In this document: positions 35,898-44,076 of the stretch, in pieces
Position numbering within the stretch: position 1 is the stretch's first letter
Layout of the letters: every line of letters starts with the position of its first letter
The notes under the pieces: generated by a model
What the model was told of the DNA's origin: nothing
What the model saw: only the letters and a program-made list of their open reading frames with translations
Database searches by the model: none
Source of the DNA: Rhizobium rhizogenes
GTDB taxonomy: Bacteria > Pseudomonadota > Alphaproteobacteria > Rhizobiales > Rhizobiaceae
Length of the DNA: 64,000 nt
Direction of reading: 5' to 3'
NCBI RefSeq assembly: GCF_002005205.3
Contig: NZ_CP019702.2
Span: 1,802,001-1,866,000, forward strand
Position numbers and translations under genes: made by a program

Positions 35898-36824
35898 TCA
35901 ATATCCGCGGCTGCGGTCAACGAGGCCGAGCGGCTCGAGGCCGGATTCGTATCGTTTGATATTGTCGACGACGGTGCGGGCGGCGGAGTGGGGCTGGGTG
36001 ACGCTGGCGATATGCGGCGTCAGCAGAATTTTCGGATGAGTCCAGAAACGATGGCCCTCAGACAGTGGCTCGGGATCGGTGACGTCGATCACCGCGCCGG
36101 AAAGCCTGCCGCTGTCGAGTGCATCTAGGAGTGCGTCATGATCGAGCTGCCTGCCGCGCCCGGCATGGACGAGAGCCGCGCCATCCGGCAGCAGGCCGAG
36201 GCGCCCGGCATTCAAAAGCCCGGTGGTCTCGTCCGTCAGCGGCAACAGGCAGACGAGGATATTGCTGGTGGAAAGAATGGCTTTCAGCCCTTCATCGCCA
36301 TGGTGGCAGGTGACGCCATCGATCTGGCGCGGAGAACGGCTCCAGCCGGCAAGCGGAAAACCGAAAGGTTTCAGCCGTTCCAGTGCCGCAACACCCAGCA
36401 TGCCAAGGCCGAGAATACCGACGCGGCATTCTTCCGCCTGCCGCTGGCCCGGCAGGGCTTTCCATAGGTTTTGGCGTTGCTGTTCCAGATAGGCCGGCAG
36501 GTTGCGGTGAAGGGCAAGCACGCCGAGGCAGACATATTCCTGCATCATGCGGATGATGCCTTCATCCACCATGCGCACGACCTTTACCGTTTCCGGGATT
36601 GCATCGATGTGAAACTGGTCAACACCCGCACCGATCGAAAACAGGATTTCGAGATTGCGGTAACGCGCGATATCCCCTGGCACCGTCCATGTAATGAGGT
36701 AACGCACCGCATCGGGATCGACAGTTGCGGCATCCATTGAAAATGGTAGGTCCGGCAGTTCGGTGGCGAGAGCCTGCCGGAAGATTTTGCCGCGCTTTGC
36801 GTCGGAATTGAAGAGAAACGTCAT
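35898..36824 (-). CDS. D-2-hydroxyacid dehydrogenase (glyoxylate/hydroxypyruvate reductase, GhrA-like)
   Basis: The 308-residue protein has the NAD(P) fold [20 protein letters not shown] then WSRSPR, where the Arg after the second strand favours NADPH. The substrate and catalytic parts are [17 protein letters not shown] with the Arg, [12 protein letters not shown], and TPHIASVTQ with the catalytic His. It resembles GhrA. It would reduce a 2-keto acid such as glyoxylate or hydroxypyruvate. It follows the deacetylase gene by 18 bases and has no obvious ribosome site. Confidence 0.85.
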   Translation of the reverse strand: MTFLFNSDAKRGKIFRQALATELPDLPFSMDAATVDPDAVRYLITWTVPGDIARYRNLEILFSIGAGVDQFHIDAIPETVKVVRMVDEGIIRMMQEYVCLGVLALHRNLPAYLEQQRQNLWKALPGQRQAEECRVGILGLGMLGVAALERLKPFGFPLAGWSRSPRQIDGVTCHHGDEGLKAILSTSNILVCLLPLTDETTGLLNAGRLGLLPDGAALVHAGRGRQLDHDALLDALDSGRLSGAVIDVTDPEPLSEGHRFWTHPKILLTPHIASVTQPHSAARTVVDNIKRYESGLEPLGLVDRSRGY

Positions 36825-36842
36825 CTAATACCCGTCATTCGA

Positions 36843-37967
36843 TTAAGCGGCGCAGCGGCGGCCGAGTGTTTCCAGCATCGACTGGCAGGCGGCAAGTTCG
36901 CCCGCGGTTATGAATTCGTCCGGCTTGTGGGCGCGGCCGATATCGCCCGGGCCGCAAATGATGGCATCTATGCCCGCCGCCTGGAAAAGCCCGGCCTCCG
37001 TTCCGTAGCTTACGGCTGCGAGGTTGGCGGTGCCGGTCAGTTCCTCCAGAAGCAAAGCAAGCGGCGCATCGGCTGGAAGCGATAGGGCCGGATAAGCGCT
37101 CATCGGTGTCCATTCGATATCGACGCCCGTTGCGGCAAGCGCTTCGACAGCGCTTTTTACCGGCTCCAGCAGGGCGAGCGGTAAGACGCCCGAAATTGCC
37201 CGTGCTTCCAGTTCGATTGCACAATGATCGGGGATGATATTGATCGCCTGCCCGCCTTTGACCGTGCCGATCTGCAAGGAGGAGTAGGGCGGCTCGAAGG
37301 TTGCTTCGAACGGTCCCCGCGTCAGCGTATCGGCGGTTTCGACTGCTTTTGCCATGATGCCGGTCATCAGATGAATGGCGTTTATCCCCTGATCCGGCCG
37401 TGAGGAATGGCCGGAGCGGCCGTGCAGGGTGATGCGCGCTGCGGCCTTGCCCTTGTGGGCGCGAACGGCGCGCATATTGCTGGGTTCGCCGATGATGGCG
37501 CCCGCCGGCGGGGCACACAGTTCCGGCAGTCTGGCGATTAGATGGGGAACGCCACGGCAGCCCGCCTCCTCGTCATAGGAAAAGGCGATGTGTATCGGCC
37601 GTTCAAGCATCATGCTCGAAAATGCCGGCGCTGCGGCGAGCACAGTGGCGAGAAACCCTTTCATGTCGGTGGTTCCGCGCCCGTAGAGCCGGTCGTTTTC
37701 GGTTCTCAGCGTGAAAGGGTCGGAAGACCACTCCGGCTCTCCGGCCGGCACTACATCCATGTGACCGGACAGGATATAACCGGCCCGATCGGCCGGGCCG
37801 AACGTGGCGAAGAGATTGGCGCGGTCGCCTTCCGGTCCGGGCAACAGCGAGACTTTCGCGCCCAGGCTTTCCAGATAATCGGCAATCCATCCGGCAATAT
37901 CGCCATTGGCGGTGCCGACAATGGACGGGAAGGCGACGAGACGCTCAAGGATTTCGATTGCGTTCAT
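36843..37967 (-). CDS. argE: Acetylornithine deacetylase-family M20 peptidase
   Basis: ATG 37967 gives MNAIEILERLVAFPSI, the normal ArgE opening; the open frame extends another 16 codons. The 374-residue enzyme has the zinc motifs SGHMDVVPAG (His69, Asp71), GRGTTDMKGFLA, SYDEEAGCRGVP with the catalytic Glu, and GRSGHSSRPD in the lid domain. ArgE proteins remove acetyl from N-acetylornithine. In this catabolic context it may instead deacylate another N-acyl amine, for example one acetylated by a neighbouring GNAT enzyme. First gene of its operon. Confidence 0.8.
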   Translation of the reverse strand: MNAIEILERLVAFPSIVGTANGDIAGWIADYLESLGAKVSLLPGPEGDRANLFATFGPADRAGYILSGHMDVVPAGEPEWSSDPFTLRTENDRLYGRGTTDMKGFLATVLAAAPAFSSMMLERPIHIAFSYDEEAGCRGVPHLIARLPELCAPPAGAIIGEPSNMRAVRAHKGKAAARITLHGRSGHSSRPDQGINAIHLMTGIMAKAVETADTLTRGPFEATFEPPYSSLQIGTVKGGQAINIIPDHCAIELEARAISGVLPLALLEPVKSAVEALAATGVDIEWTPMSAYPALSLPADAPLALLLEELTGTANLAAVSYGTEAGLFQAAGIDAIICGPGDIGRAHKPDEFITAGELAACQSMLETLGRRCAA

Positions 37968-38198
37968 GGTCGTCCCCGCTGGTCGTTCCCATTGGCCGCT
38001 GGCCGGATTATTCACCGCAGAAGCTTAGAGTGGCCGGCGGCGTTTATCTGCTGAAATGCCGATGATTTCGGTAGATTGTTGTGTCCTTCCAGTGCTTTCA
38101 GAAAATTCCTGCGGGCAGGGCCGGTTATCTTCGAATCTCGTGGGCTGGGCTGCGGGGACCTTAAGGTTCCGCGCCGGAGGGAATGAGAGCCGTTTGCT

Positions 38199-39077
38199 AT
38201 GGAGCTGCTCAAGGTCGATAGTTTCGAGTTGCGAACCGTGGATATCGCCGAGGTGGAGGCCGATCATCTGCATGTCCTCTCCATGGCTGTCGGATGGCGG
38301 TATCATGCCAATGAATGGTGTTTCCTGCGCCAGTGCGGTGTGGGCCTTGCGGCGCTGGACGAGATTGACCGGGTTGTCGCAACCGCCATGCTTTTTCCCT
38401 ACGATCAGGCTTTTGCGACGCTAGGCATGGTCATTGTCTCCCCACGCCTGCAGGGGCAGGGCGTAGCACCCTGGCTGGTCCGGCAGCTTGTGGCGAGATA
38501 TCCTGCCGCCGCTTTGCGGCTGAATGCAACGGAGGTGTCCCGGCGGCTATTTGCCGGGCTCGGTTTTGCCGGGGATACGGAACGGGTGCATCTTCTGCGC
38601 GGCAAGGCCCGTTGTTCCACGGAGGTGCCGCAGCTTGGCAAGAAACAGAGGATCGAGCCAGTTTCGGAGCACCATCTCCCAGCCGTGGAAGATCTGGACC
38701 GGGCGGCTTTCGGCGTTTCACGCCGGGGCGTGTTGCAGCGTCTCCTGCGGGAAAACACCGGCTATGGCCTGTTCGAGGCGGATCGTCTGGCCGCCTTCGC
38801 GCTGCGGCGGGCGGCAGGGCGGGGCCACATCATCGGACCGGTGGTTGCGGAGGGGGAAGCGGAGGCAGTCGCGCTGGTCAGGCGGCATTTTGCCGATCTC
38901 GACGGGCAGCTTGTCCGGCTCGATGCCGTGCGTGATGACGGTGTTCTCACCGATTTTCTGGCGCAATCCGGGCTGGTGGTGATTGAAACACTGACGACCA
39001 TGTCAAAAAATGCGCCGCAGCCGGCAGGTTCCGGCTCGGCTGGGATTTTTGCTCTGGCAGGCCCATCCCTGTGCTGA
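38199..39077 (+). CDS. Double-domain GNAT acetyltransferase, second homologue
   Basis: The 292-residue protein shares the layout of the 27990-28826 product: a first GNAT domain with LQGQGVAPWLV as acetyl-CoA loop, then a second GNAT-like part with GRGHIIGPVVAEGEAEAVAL. Homology is clear but sequence identity is low. The last 20 residues (AGSGSAGIFALAGPSLC) look extraneous. The ribosome site is weak (GGAGGG about 20 bases upstream). It is divergent from the deacetylase gene, so acetylation and deacetylation of the same amine may be opposed here; that is inference only. Confidence 0.72.
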   Translation: MELLKVDSFELRTVDIAEVEADHLHVLSMAVGWRYHANEWCFLRQCGVGLAALDEIDRVVATAMLFPYDQAFATLGMVIVSPRLQGQGVAPWLVRQLVARYPAAALRLNATEVSRRLFAGLGFAGDTERVHLLRGKARCSTEVPQLGKKQRIEPVSEHHLPAVEDLDRAAFGVSRRGVLQRLLRENTGYGLFEADRLAAFALRRAAGRGHIIGPVVAEGEAEAVALVRRHFADLDGQLVRLDAVRDDGVLTDFLAQSGLVVIETLTTMSKNAPQPAGSGSAGIFALAGPSLC

Positions 39078-39221
39078 AGCACCTCATTTCCCATCGACTT
39101 CATGTTACTCACTTTGGGTTCCTGCTGTGTGCGTGTCTTTGTCGCAGAAACGTTTCCATACCCTTGTGAGACATGCTTTGGCGATTGACGCTCCGGCTCT
39201 TGCCCCTTATGTGAGAAAGCG

Positions 39222-39432
39222 ACGGTTCCTGCAGCCGAAAGGCGAAGGGATTAATAGGGAACATGGTGCGGGTGATGATGATCGCCCAATGCCGTGGCTG
39301 CCCCCGCAACTGTAAGCGGATTGCCGCTCATCCCCGTGACGCCTCAAGGCGTCATGCCACTGCATTCTGCGGAATGCGGGAAGGCAGATGAACGGCGCAA
39401 ATCCGTGAGCCAGGAGACCTGCCGTCAAAATA
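39222..39432 (+). promoter_or_regulatory. Cobalamin (B12) riboswitch
   Basis: The conserved blocks of the class are present in order: TTAATAGGGAAC, GGTG, the CCCCCGCAACTGTAAGCGG element, the B12-box region GCCACTG...GCGGGAAGGC and GAGCCAGGAGACCTGCC at 39407-39423. It lies 170 bases before the binding-protein gene of a four-gene transport operon. Adenosylcobalamin binding normally lowers downstream expression. Boundaries are approximate. Confidence 0.93.
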
Positions 39433-39476
39433 TGAACCATCGTTACGGGCGGGGAAGCCCGGAGGAGGAAATTGTA

Positions 39477-39554
39477 ATGTTATTTCATAACATTTGGTTT
39501 GCGTCCCGTCGTTGTTCTCCGTACAAGACGTTCCGCTGTTGCTGTGCGTTCTAA
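39477..39554 (+). CDS. Possible poly-cysteine leader peptide (25 aa)
   Basis: After the riboswitch comes AGGAGG (39463-39468) at good distance from ATG 39477, which opens a 25-codon frame ending in TAA. The peptide finishes FRCCCAF, with three adjacent Cys codons (TGT TGC TGT at 39537-39545), and has another Cys at position 13. The first codons overlap a hairpin, AATGTTAT/ATAACATT (39476-39494). Upstream reading frames with runs of Cys codons act as cysteine-responsive attenuators in mycobacteria. A similar role here, perhaps coupled to the riboswitch, is a hypothesis. Confidence 0.4.
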   Translation: MLFHNIWFASRRCSPYKTFRCCCAF

Positions 39555-39600
39555 CGCCTGCGGCTCTGGAACAAGCGATTTAATTTCGACTGGAGAACAC

Positions 39601-40632
39601 ATGTTTAATCCTGGACGCCTGCCGGCCTATGCCGGCCTTCTGGCCGCTGCGTTTACGGTTTTGCCCGCCGCTTCCGCCCATGCTGCCGAAACGGTCTATC
39701 CCCTGACGATCAACAGCTGCGGTCAGGACATCACCTTCAAACAGGCACCGGCGCGCACGGTATCCGTCGGCCAGAGCACGACCGAGGTTCTTTATCTCCT
39801 CGGCGTTGCCGACAGGGTGGTGGGCACGGCGCTGTGGATCGGCCCGGTTCTGAAGGGTTACGAGGAAGCCAACGACAAGGTGGAGCGTCTGGCCGACAAT
39901 GATCCGAGTTTCGAGGCCGTCGTCGGCAAGAGGCCGGACCTGGTAACGACGCAGTTCCAGTGGCAGATCGGCCCGGAAGGTGTTGTCGGCACGCCGGCGC
40001 AATTTGCCGAACTCGGTATTCCCGTTTACACCTCGCCGGCCGATTGCGTCGGCAAGGATAATTCCGGCGGCGGCGACGGCGTGCGCAAGACCGGCTTCAC
40101 CATGGAGCTGATCTATCAGGAAATCCGCGATCTCGCCAAAATCTTCAACGTGCAGGACCGCGGTGAAGAGGTTGTCGCCGACCTGAAGAAGCGTGAAGAA
40201 GCCGCCCGCGCCAAGATCGCTTCGGCGAATGGCAAGATTTCCGCCGTCTTTTGGTTCTCCAGCGCCGAACTGGATATCGACCCTTATGTGGCGGGCCGCC
40301 ATGGCGCGCCCGGCTACATCATGTCGGCGCTGGGGCTGACGAATATCATCGAAAGCGATGAGGAATGGCCGACCGTTGGCTGGGAAACCATCGCCAAGGC
40401 CAATCCGACCGTCATCGTCGCCGGCAAGATGGACCGCCGCCGTTTCCCGGCCGATGATGTTGCGGTCAAGCACAAGTTCCTCGCGACCGACCCCGTCGCC
40501 AGCATCATGCCCGCCGTCAAGCAAGGTCATGTATTCGATATGGATGCGCAGGCGATGAACCCGACCATCCGCACGATCGAAGGTATTGAAACGCTGGCCG
40601 AGGCGATTTCGGCTGCCGGCCTCGCCAAGTGA
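39601..40632 (+). CDS. FecB/BtuF-type ABC transporter substrate-binding protein
   Basis: The start is ATG 39601 after CTGGAGAAC; the frame is open further upstream but overlaps the leader. The 343-residue protein has a signal peptide (cleavage near AHAAET, about residue 24) and the two-lobe helical-bridge fold of siderophore/B12 binding proteins: RTVSVGQSTTEVLYLLGVAD at 46-65 and VGWETIAKANPTVIVAGKMD (partly quoted) in the second lobe. Two cysteines (in NSCGQD and ADCVGKD) could form a disulfide. Cargo may be a cobamide, cobalt complex or siderophore; the riboswitch argues for a corrinoid link. Confidence 0.85.
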   Translation: MFNPGRLPAYAGLLAAAFTVLPAASAHAAETVYPLTINSCGQDITFKQAPARTVSVGQSTTEVLYLLGVADRVVGTALWIGPVLKGYEEANDKVERLADNDPSFEAVVGKRPDLVTTQFQWQIGPEGVVGTPAQFAELGIPVYTSPADCVGKDNSGGGDGVRKTGFTMELIYQEIRDLAKIFNVQDRGEEVVADLKKREEAARAKIASANGKISAVFWFSSAELDIDPYVAGRHGAPGYIMSALGLTNIIESDEEWPTVGWETIAKANPTVIVAGKMDRRRFPADDVAVKHKFLATDPVASIMPAVKQGHVFDMDAQAMNPTIRTIEGIETLAEAISAAGLAK

Positions 40633-41657
40633 ACGGTTTTTCCGTCCATCTCGGCAGGGCGGGTCTGGCTTTTGCCGCGCTCGCCCTGCTGCTCGTCGCG
40701 CTGATGGCCGGAGCGGCCATCGGCGAGACTGCCATTCCCTTCGATGTGGTGGCGAAAACCATCGCCAACCGTGTCTTCCACGCGGGTTATCCGCTGGAGC
40801 CGCTGGATGAGGGTATCGTCTGGAGCTACCGCCTCAGCCGCGCCGTTGTCGCCGCCTGCTGTGGTGCTTCGCTGGCGCTTGCCGGCGCGGTGCTGCAATC
40901 GCTTTTGCGCAACCCGCTGGCCGATCCCTATATTCTCGGCATTTCCGCAGGTGCCTCCACCGGGGCGGTGGCGGTCGCGCTTCTGGGTTTCGGGGCAGGG
41001 TTTCTGACCATGCCGGCGGGGGCGCTGATCGGCGCTTTCGTTGCATTCTCGCTGGTCAGCCTTCTGGCGGTGCGGGCTGGTCACGGCAATAGCGCCATCA
41101 TTCTGGCCGGGGTGGCCGGCTCGCAGCTGTTCAATGCCATGACCTCGTTCATCGTCACCAAATCCGCCAATGCCGAACAGGCGCGCGGCATTATGTTCTG
41201 GCTTCTCGGCAATCTTTCCGGCGTGCGCTGGCCCGATGTCTGGCTGGCTTTGCCGGTCAGCATTGCCGGTCTCGCGATGTGCCTCTGGTATTCCCGGGCG
41301 CTGGATGCCTTCGCCTTCGGCGGTCAGGCCGCCGCGTCCCTCGGTATTCCGGTGCGCCGGACCTATGCGGTACTGATCTCGGTTTCGGCGATCATGACGG
41401 CGGTGATGGTGTCGCTGGTTGGCTCCATCGGTTTTGTCGGTCTCGTCATTCCGCATGCGGCGCGCATCTTCGTCGGCGTTCGCCACGGGTTATTGCTGCC
41501 GGTAACGGCGCTGACCGGTGCTGTTTTCATGATCGTTGCCGATATTCTCTCGCGCATCGTCATTCCCGGTCAGGTGCTGCCGATCGGGGTCATCACCGCG
41601 CTCGTCGGTGCGCCCGCCTTCGCCTTCATTCTCGGGCAGAAGAGGGGACGGTCATGA
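40629..41657 (+). CDS. FecCD/BtuC-type ABC transporter permease
   Basis: The GTG start at 40629 overlaps the previous stop (GTGA). The 342-residue protein has about ten membrane segments, the characteristic LSRAVVAACCGASLALAGAVLQ and NPLADPYILGISAGASTGA, and the late GFVGLVIPHAARIFVG loop that contacts the ATPase. It is the channel for the vitamin B12/ferric-siderophore class of importers. Overlap on both sides shows tight translational coupling. Confidence 0.92.
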   Translation: MNGFSVHLGRAGLAFAALALLLVALMAGAAIGETAIPFDVVAKTIANRVFHAGYPLEPLDEGIVWSYRLSRAVVAACCGASLALAGAVLQSLLRNPLADPYILGISAGASTGAVAVALLGFGAGFLTMPAGALIGAFVAFSLVSLLAVRAGHGNSAIILAGVAGSQLFNAMTSFIVTKSANAEQARGIMFWLLGNLSGVRWPDVWLALPVSIAGLAMCLWYSRALDAFAFGGQAAASLGIPVRRTYAVLISVSAIMTAVMVSLVGSIGFVGLVIPHAARIFVGVRHGLLLPVTALTGAVFMIVADILSRIVIPGQVLPIGVITALVGAPAFAFILGQKRGRS

Positions 41658-42454
41658 AATTATCCGCCCACGACCTGCATTTCCATGCCGGCAATGTCGA
41701 TATTGTCCGTGGCGTCTCTCTCGATGTCGGTTCCGGAGAGTTTCTGGGCATTATCGGCCCAAATGGTTCCGGCAAAAGCACGCTGCTTTCCATGCTGGCC
41801 GGCATCCGCAAGCCGCGCCGTGGCCACGTCACGCTTGGTGACGATGCGCTTGCCTCCTTCGGACGGCGTGATCTTGCCCGTCGATTGGCCTTTGTGGAGC
41901 AGCAGGCAGAAACCACCGAGCGAATTACGGCGCGACAGGCGGTGGAGCTTGGTCGCACGCCCTATCTCGGTCCGCTCTCCGCCTGGTCGGCCAATGATGA
42001 CGCCATCGTCGACGCCGCGCTCGACAATGTCGATATGGCGGACAAGGCGGAACGAAGCTGGCACCATCTTTCCGGCGGAGAACGCCAGCGCCTGCATATC
42101 GCCCGCGCGCTGGCGCAGGAGCCGCACATTCTGCTGCTGGACGAACCGACCAACCATCTCGACATCGGCCACCAGATCGGTCTGCTCGATCTGGTGCGCC
42201 GGCAGGGGCTGACGGTCGTTGCGGCACTGCATGATCTCAATCACGCCGCCATGTTCTGCGACCGCGTCGCCATCATGCATCAGGGGCAGATGATTGCGGC
42301 CGGCCCACCGCGCGAGGTCCTCACATCGGCGACGATCGCCGATGTTTTCGGGGTGCAGTCCGTCGTCACCACGGATGAGGGCGGCTTTTCCCATATTCGT
42401 TTTCTGCCGGCCCATGGAATAGCCGCTCAGACACAGAAAGTACTGGTACGATGA
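41654..42454 (+). CDS. FecE/BtuD-type ABC transporter ATPase
   Basis: ATG 41654 overlaps the permease stop (ATGA). The 266-residue protein has Walker A GPNGSGKST at about 35-43, signature LSGGERQR, Walker B LLLDEPTNHLD and the switch His in ALHDLNHAA. The EPTNHLD form is typical of the iron/B12 importer ATPases. It ends with a four-base overlap to the pseudoazurin gene. Confidence 0.92.
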   Translation: MKLSAHDLHFHAGNVDIVRGVSLDVGSGEFLGIIGPNGSGKSTLLSMLAGIRKPRRGHVTLGDDALASFGRRDLARRLAFVEQQAETTERITARQAVELGRTPYLGPLSAWSANDDAIVDAALDNVDMADKAERSWHHLSGGERQRLHIARALAQEPHILLLDEPTNHLDIGHQIGLLDLVRRQGLTVVAALHDLNHAAMFCDRVAIMHQGQMIAAGPPREVLTSATIADVFGVQSVVTTDEGGFSHIRFLPAHGIAAQTQKVLVR

Positions 42455-42924
42455 TGAGATTGAAAAAGCTTCGCCTTGGCGTGCAGCCGCGTATTGCTCT
42501 GGCTGGAATTGCATTGGCGCTGGCCACGGGCTTTCCTTTGCATGCCATGGCCGAAACCTTCGAGGTGAAAATGCTGAACCGGGGCGAAAAAGGTCCGATG
42601 GTGTTCGAACCCGATTTTCTGGAAATCGCCCCCGGCGACCGTGTGCGTTTCGTGCCGACCCACAAGAGCCACAATGCCGCGACCATCGACGGCATGGTTC
42701 CCGAAGGTGCCGAAGGGTTCAAAAGCCGGATCAACGACGAATTCGAGACTGCTTTCGACAAGCCAGGCTTTTACGGTATCAAATGCTCGCCGCATTACGG
42801 CATGGGCATGGTCATGCTGATCAAGGTGGGTGAGGCGACCCTGCCGCAGAGCTACAGGACGGTCGACGTGCCCGGTCGAGCGAAGCCCCGGCTGGACGAT
42901 CTCTTCGAGCAAGCGGAAAAATGA
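42451..42924 (+). CDS. Pseudoazurin (periplasmic blue copper protein)
   Basis: The 157-residue precursor has a signal peptide with cleavage after HAMA (residue 34). The cupredoxin part matches pseudoazurin: MVFEPDFLEIAPGDRVRFVP, then HKSHNAATIDGM with copper ligand His74, and CSPHYGMGM with Cys112, His115 and Met120, the exact C-x2-H-x4-M spacing. Pseudoazurins usually shuttle electrons to periplasmic reductases such as nitrite reductase. No such enzyme is in the window. It is translationally coupled (ATGA) to the B12-riboswitch transporter operon, a surprising place for it. The C-terminal 30 residues exceed the usual family end. Confidence 0.9.
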   Translation: MMRLKKLRLGVQPRIALAGIALALATGFPLHAMAETFEVKMLNRGEKGPMVFEPDFLEIAPGDRVRFVPTHKSHNAATIDGMVPEGAEGFKSRINDEFETAFDKPGFYGIKCSPHYGMGMVMLIKVGEATLPQSYRTVDVPGRAKPRLDDLFEQAEK

Positions 42925-42949
42925 GGCTTCTGCGCCGAGTTTCCCTCAT

Positions 42950-43063
42950 CCGTCATGCCGGACTAGATCCGGCATCCAGCCCCGGCGCGTCTGCGCCGGG
43001 AAAGAGTCTTTCGCGATCAAGGACTTGATCACACTAGACCCCGGATCAGGTCCGGGGCGACGG
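42950..43063 (+). repeat. RIME-like intergenic palindromic element, copy 3
   Basis: A 114-base copy in the same orientation as the one at 31127, with the same CCGTCATGCCGGAC and GGTCCGGGG-type arms but several substitutions, including TAGATCC for TTGATCC. It is located between convergent genes after the pseudoazurin gene. Confidence 0.75.
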
Positions 43064-43138
43064 CGTGCGGATGATATGGATTTACCAAACCCATCACTTC
43101 CAAGGACTTGGCCAGAAATTGTAGTTCTTAGACTGCCC

Positions 43139-43963
43139 TCAGCCTTTCGCGGACATATCCGGTTTCACGGCGCAGACCGCATAACGGTGCTGCAGGCCGC
43201 GCAGGATGCCCTTTAGCAGGCTGAAATTTTTCGATTGGGCGCGATGGATGGCCTGAAGTTCCTGATCAACCGCGACGGGTTCGAAGCCCGTTGCGCGGAG
43301 CAACGCCGCGACATCATCCGCCCGCGCTCCGCCGGAAAAATAGACCCGTGAAAGAATGCTGTTGAAGGTATTGCCCGGATCCGCCGGCTTGTGCGGCTGG
43401 TCCGGTTTCACGAGGCCGGCGCGTTCGAGGCCCGCAGCCAGTTTCTTGACGAGTTTTTCGCGCCAGCCGACATTGACGAAATCGCCGTCGACGATCAGCA
43501 GCCGCCCGCCCGGTTTCAGCACGCGGAACCATTCGGCAAAGCTTGCCTGCGGGTCCACCAGTGTCCAGACGAGATGGCGGGTGATGATGACATCGGCGCT
43601 TTCATCCGGCTCCATGGTGTTTTCAGCGTCGCCGACAAAAAAGCGGATGGTGCGCCCACGGCTTTTCGCTTTCTCCCGGGCGAGCGCCAGCATGGTCTCA
43701 GACCAGTCCATGCCCGTGACCTGAAAGCCGAGATCGTCCATCAGATGCGAGATGACACCGGTCCCGCTGGCGAGATCGAGCGCCTTGCGGCCCTCCCCGG
43801 CACCCAGATGCTTCAGGATAAGCGCGTGCCAGGCGTCGCGTTCCTCTTCCGAAAAAATTTCGTGCCCGGGAGAAAGGTCGAAGGTCGCGGCGCGGCCCGA
43901 CCAATAGGCTTTGATTTCGTCTCTCAGGCTGTCGTTTTTACCATATTGAATAGTGTCGATCAT
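43139..43963 (-). CDS. Class I SAM-dependent methyltransferase
   Basis: The 274-residue cytoplasmic protein has motif I ALDLASGTGVISHLM, acidic loop GMDWSETML, motif II FFVGDAENTM, and VLKPGGRLLIVDGD, the UbiE/Methyltransf_11 pattern. An N-terminal YWSGRAATFDLSPGH and a long C-terminal part (about residues 170-274) set it apart from the common housekeeping types. It is divergent from the iron-transporter operon and shares its 114-base promoter region, which contains a TGA-N9-TCA box, so iron control and a role in siderophore or metal-complex modification are possible. Substrate unknown. Confidence 0.82.
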   Translation of the reverse strand: MIDTIQYGKNDSLRDEIKAYWSGRAATFDLSPGHEIFSEEERDAWHALILKHLGAGEGRKALDLASGTGVISHLMDDLGFQVTGMDWSETMLALAREKAKSRGRTIRFFVGDAENTMEPDESADVIITRHLVWTLVDPQASFAEWFRVLKPGGRLLIVDGDFVNVGWREKLVKKLAAGLERAGLVKPDQPHKPADPGNTFNSILSRVYFSGGARADDVAALLRATGFEPVAVDQELQAIHRAQSKNFSLLKGILRGLQHRYAVCAVKPDMSAKG

Positions 43964-44016
43964 TGGTCTTCAGCTCATGCACCGGTCAGTTGAGAATGGC
44001 TCTAAAACATAAATGT

Positions 44017-44031
44017 TGACTAGTACAGTCA
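44017..44031. promoter_or_regulatory. Putative RirA iron box 1 (TGA-N9-TCA)
   Basis: TGACTAGTACAGTCA fits the IRO consensus recognised by RirA in rhizobia and has extended symmetry (TGACT/AGTCA). It lies 46 bases before the binding-protein start and 54 bases before the divergent methyltransferase start, so it could control both. Confidence 0.65.
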
Positions 44032-44076
44032 GAAAATAATACAGCCCCGCCAGTCAACACTGGAGAGCAATATCCG

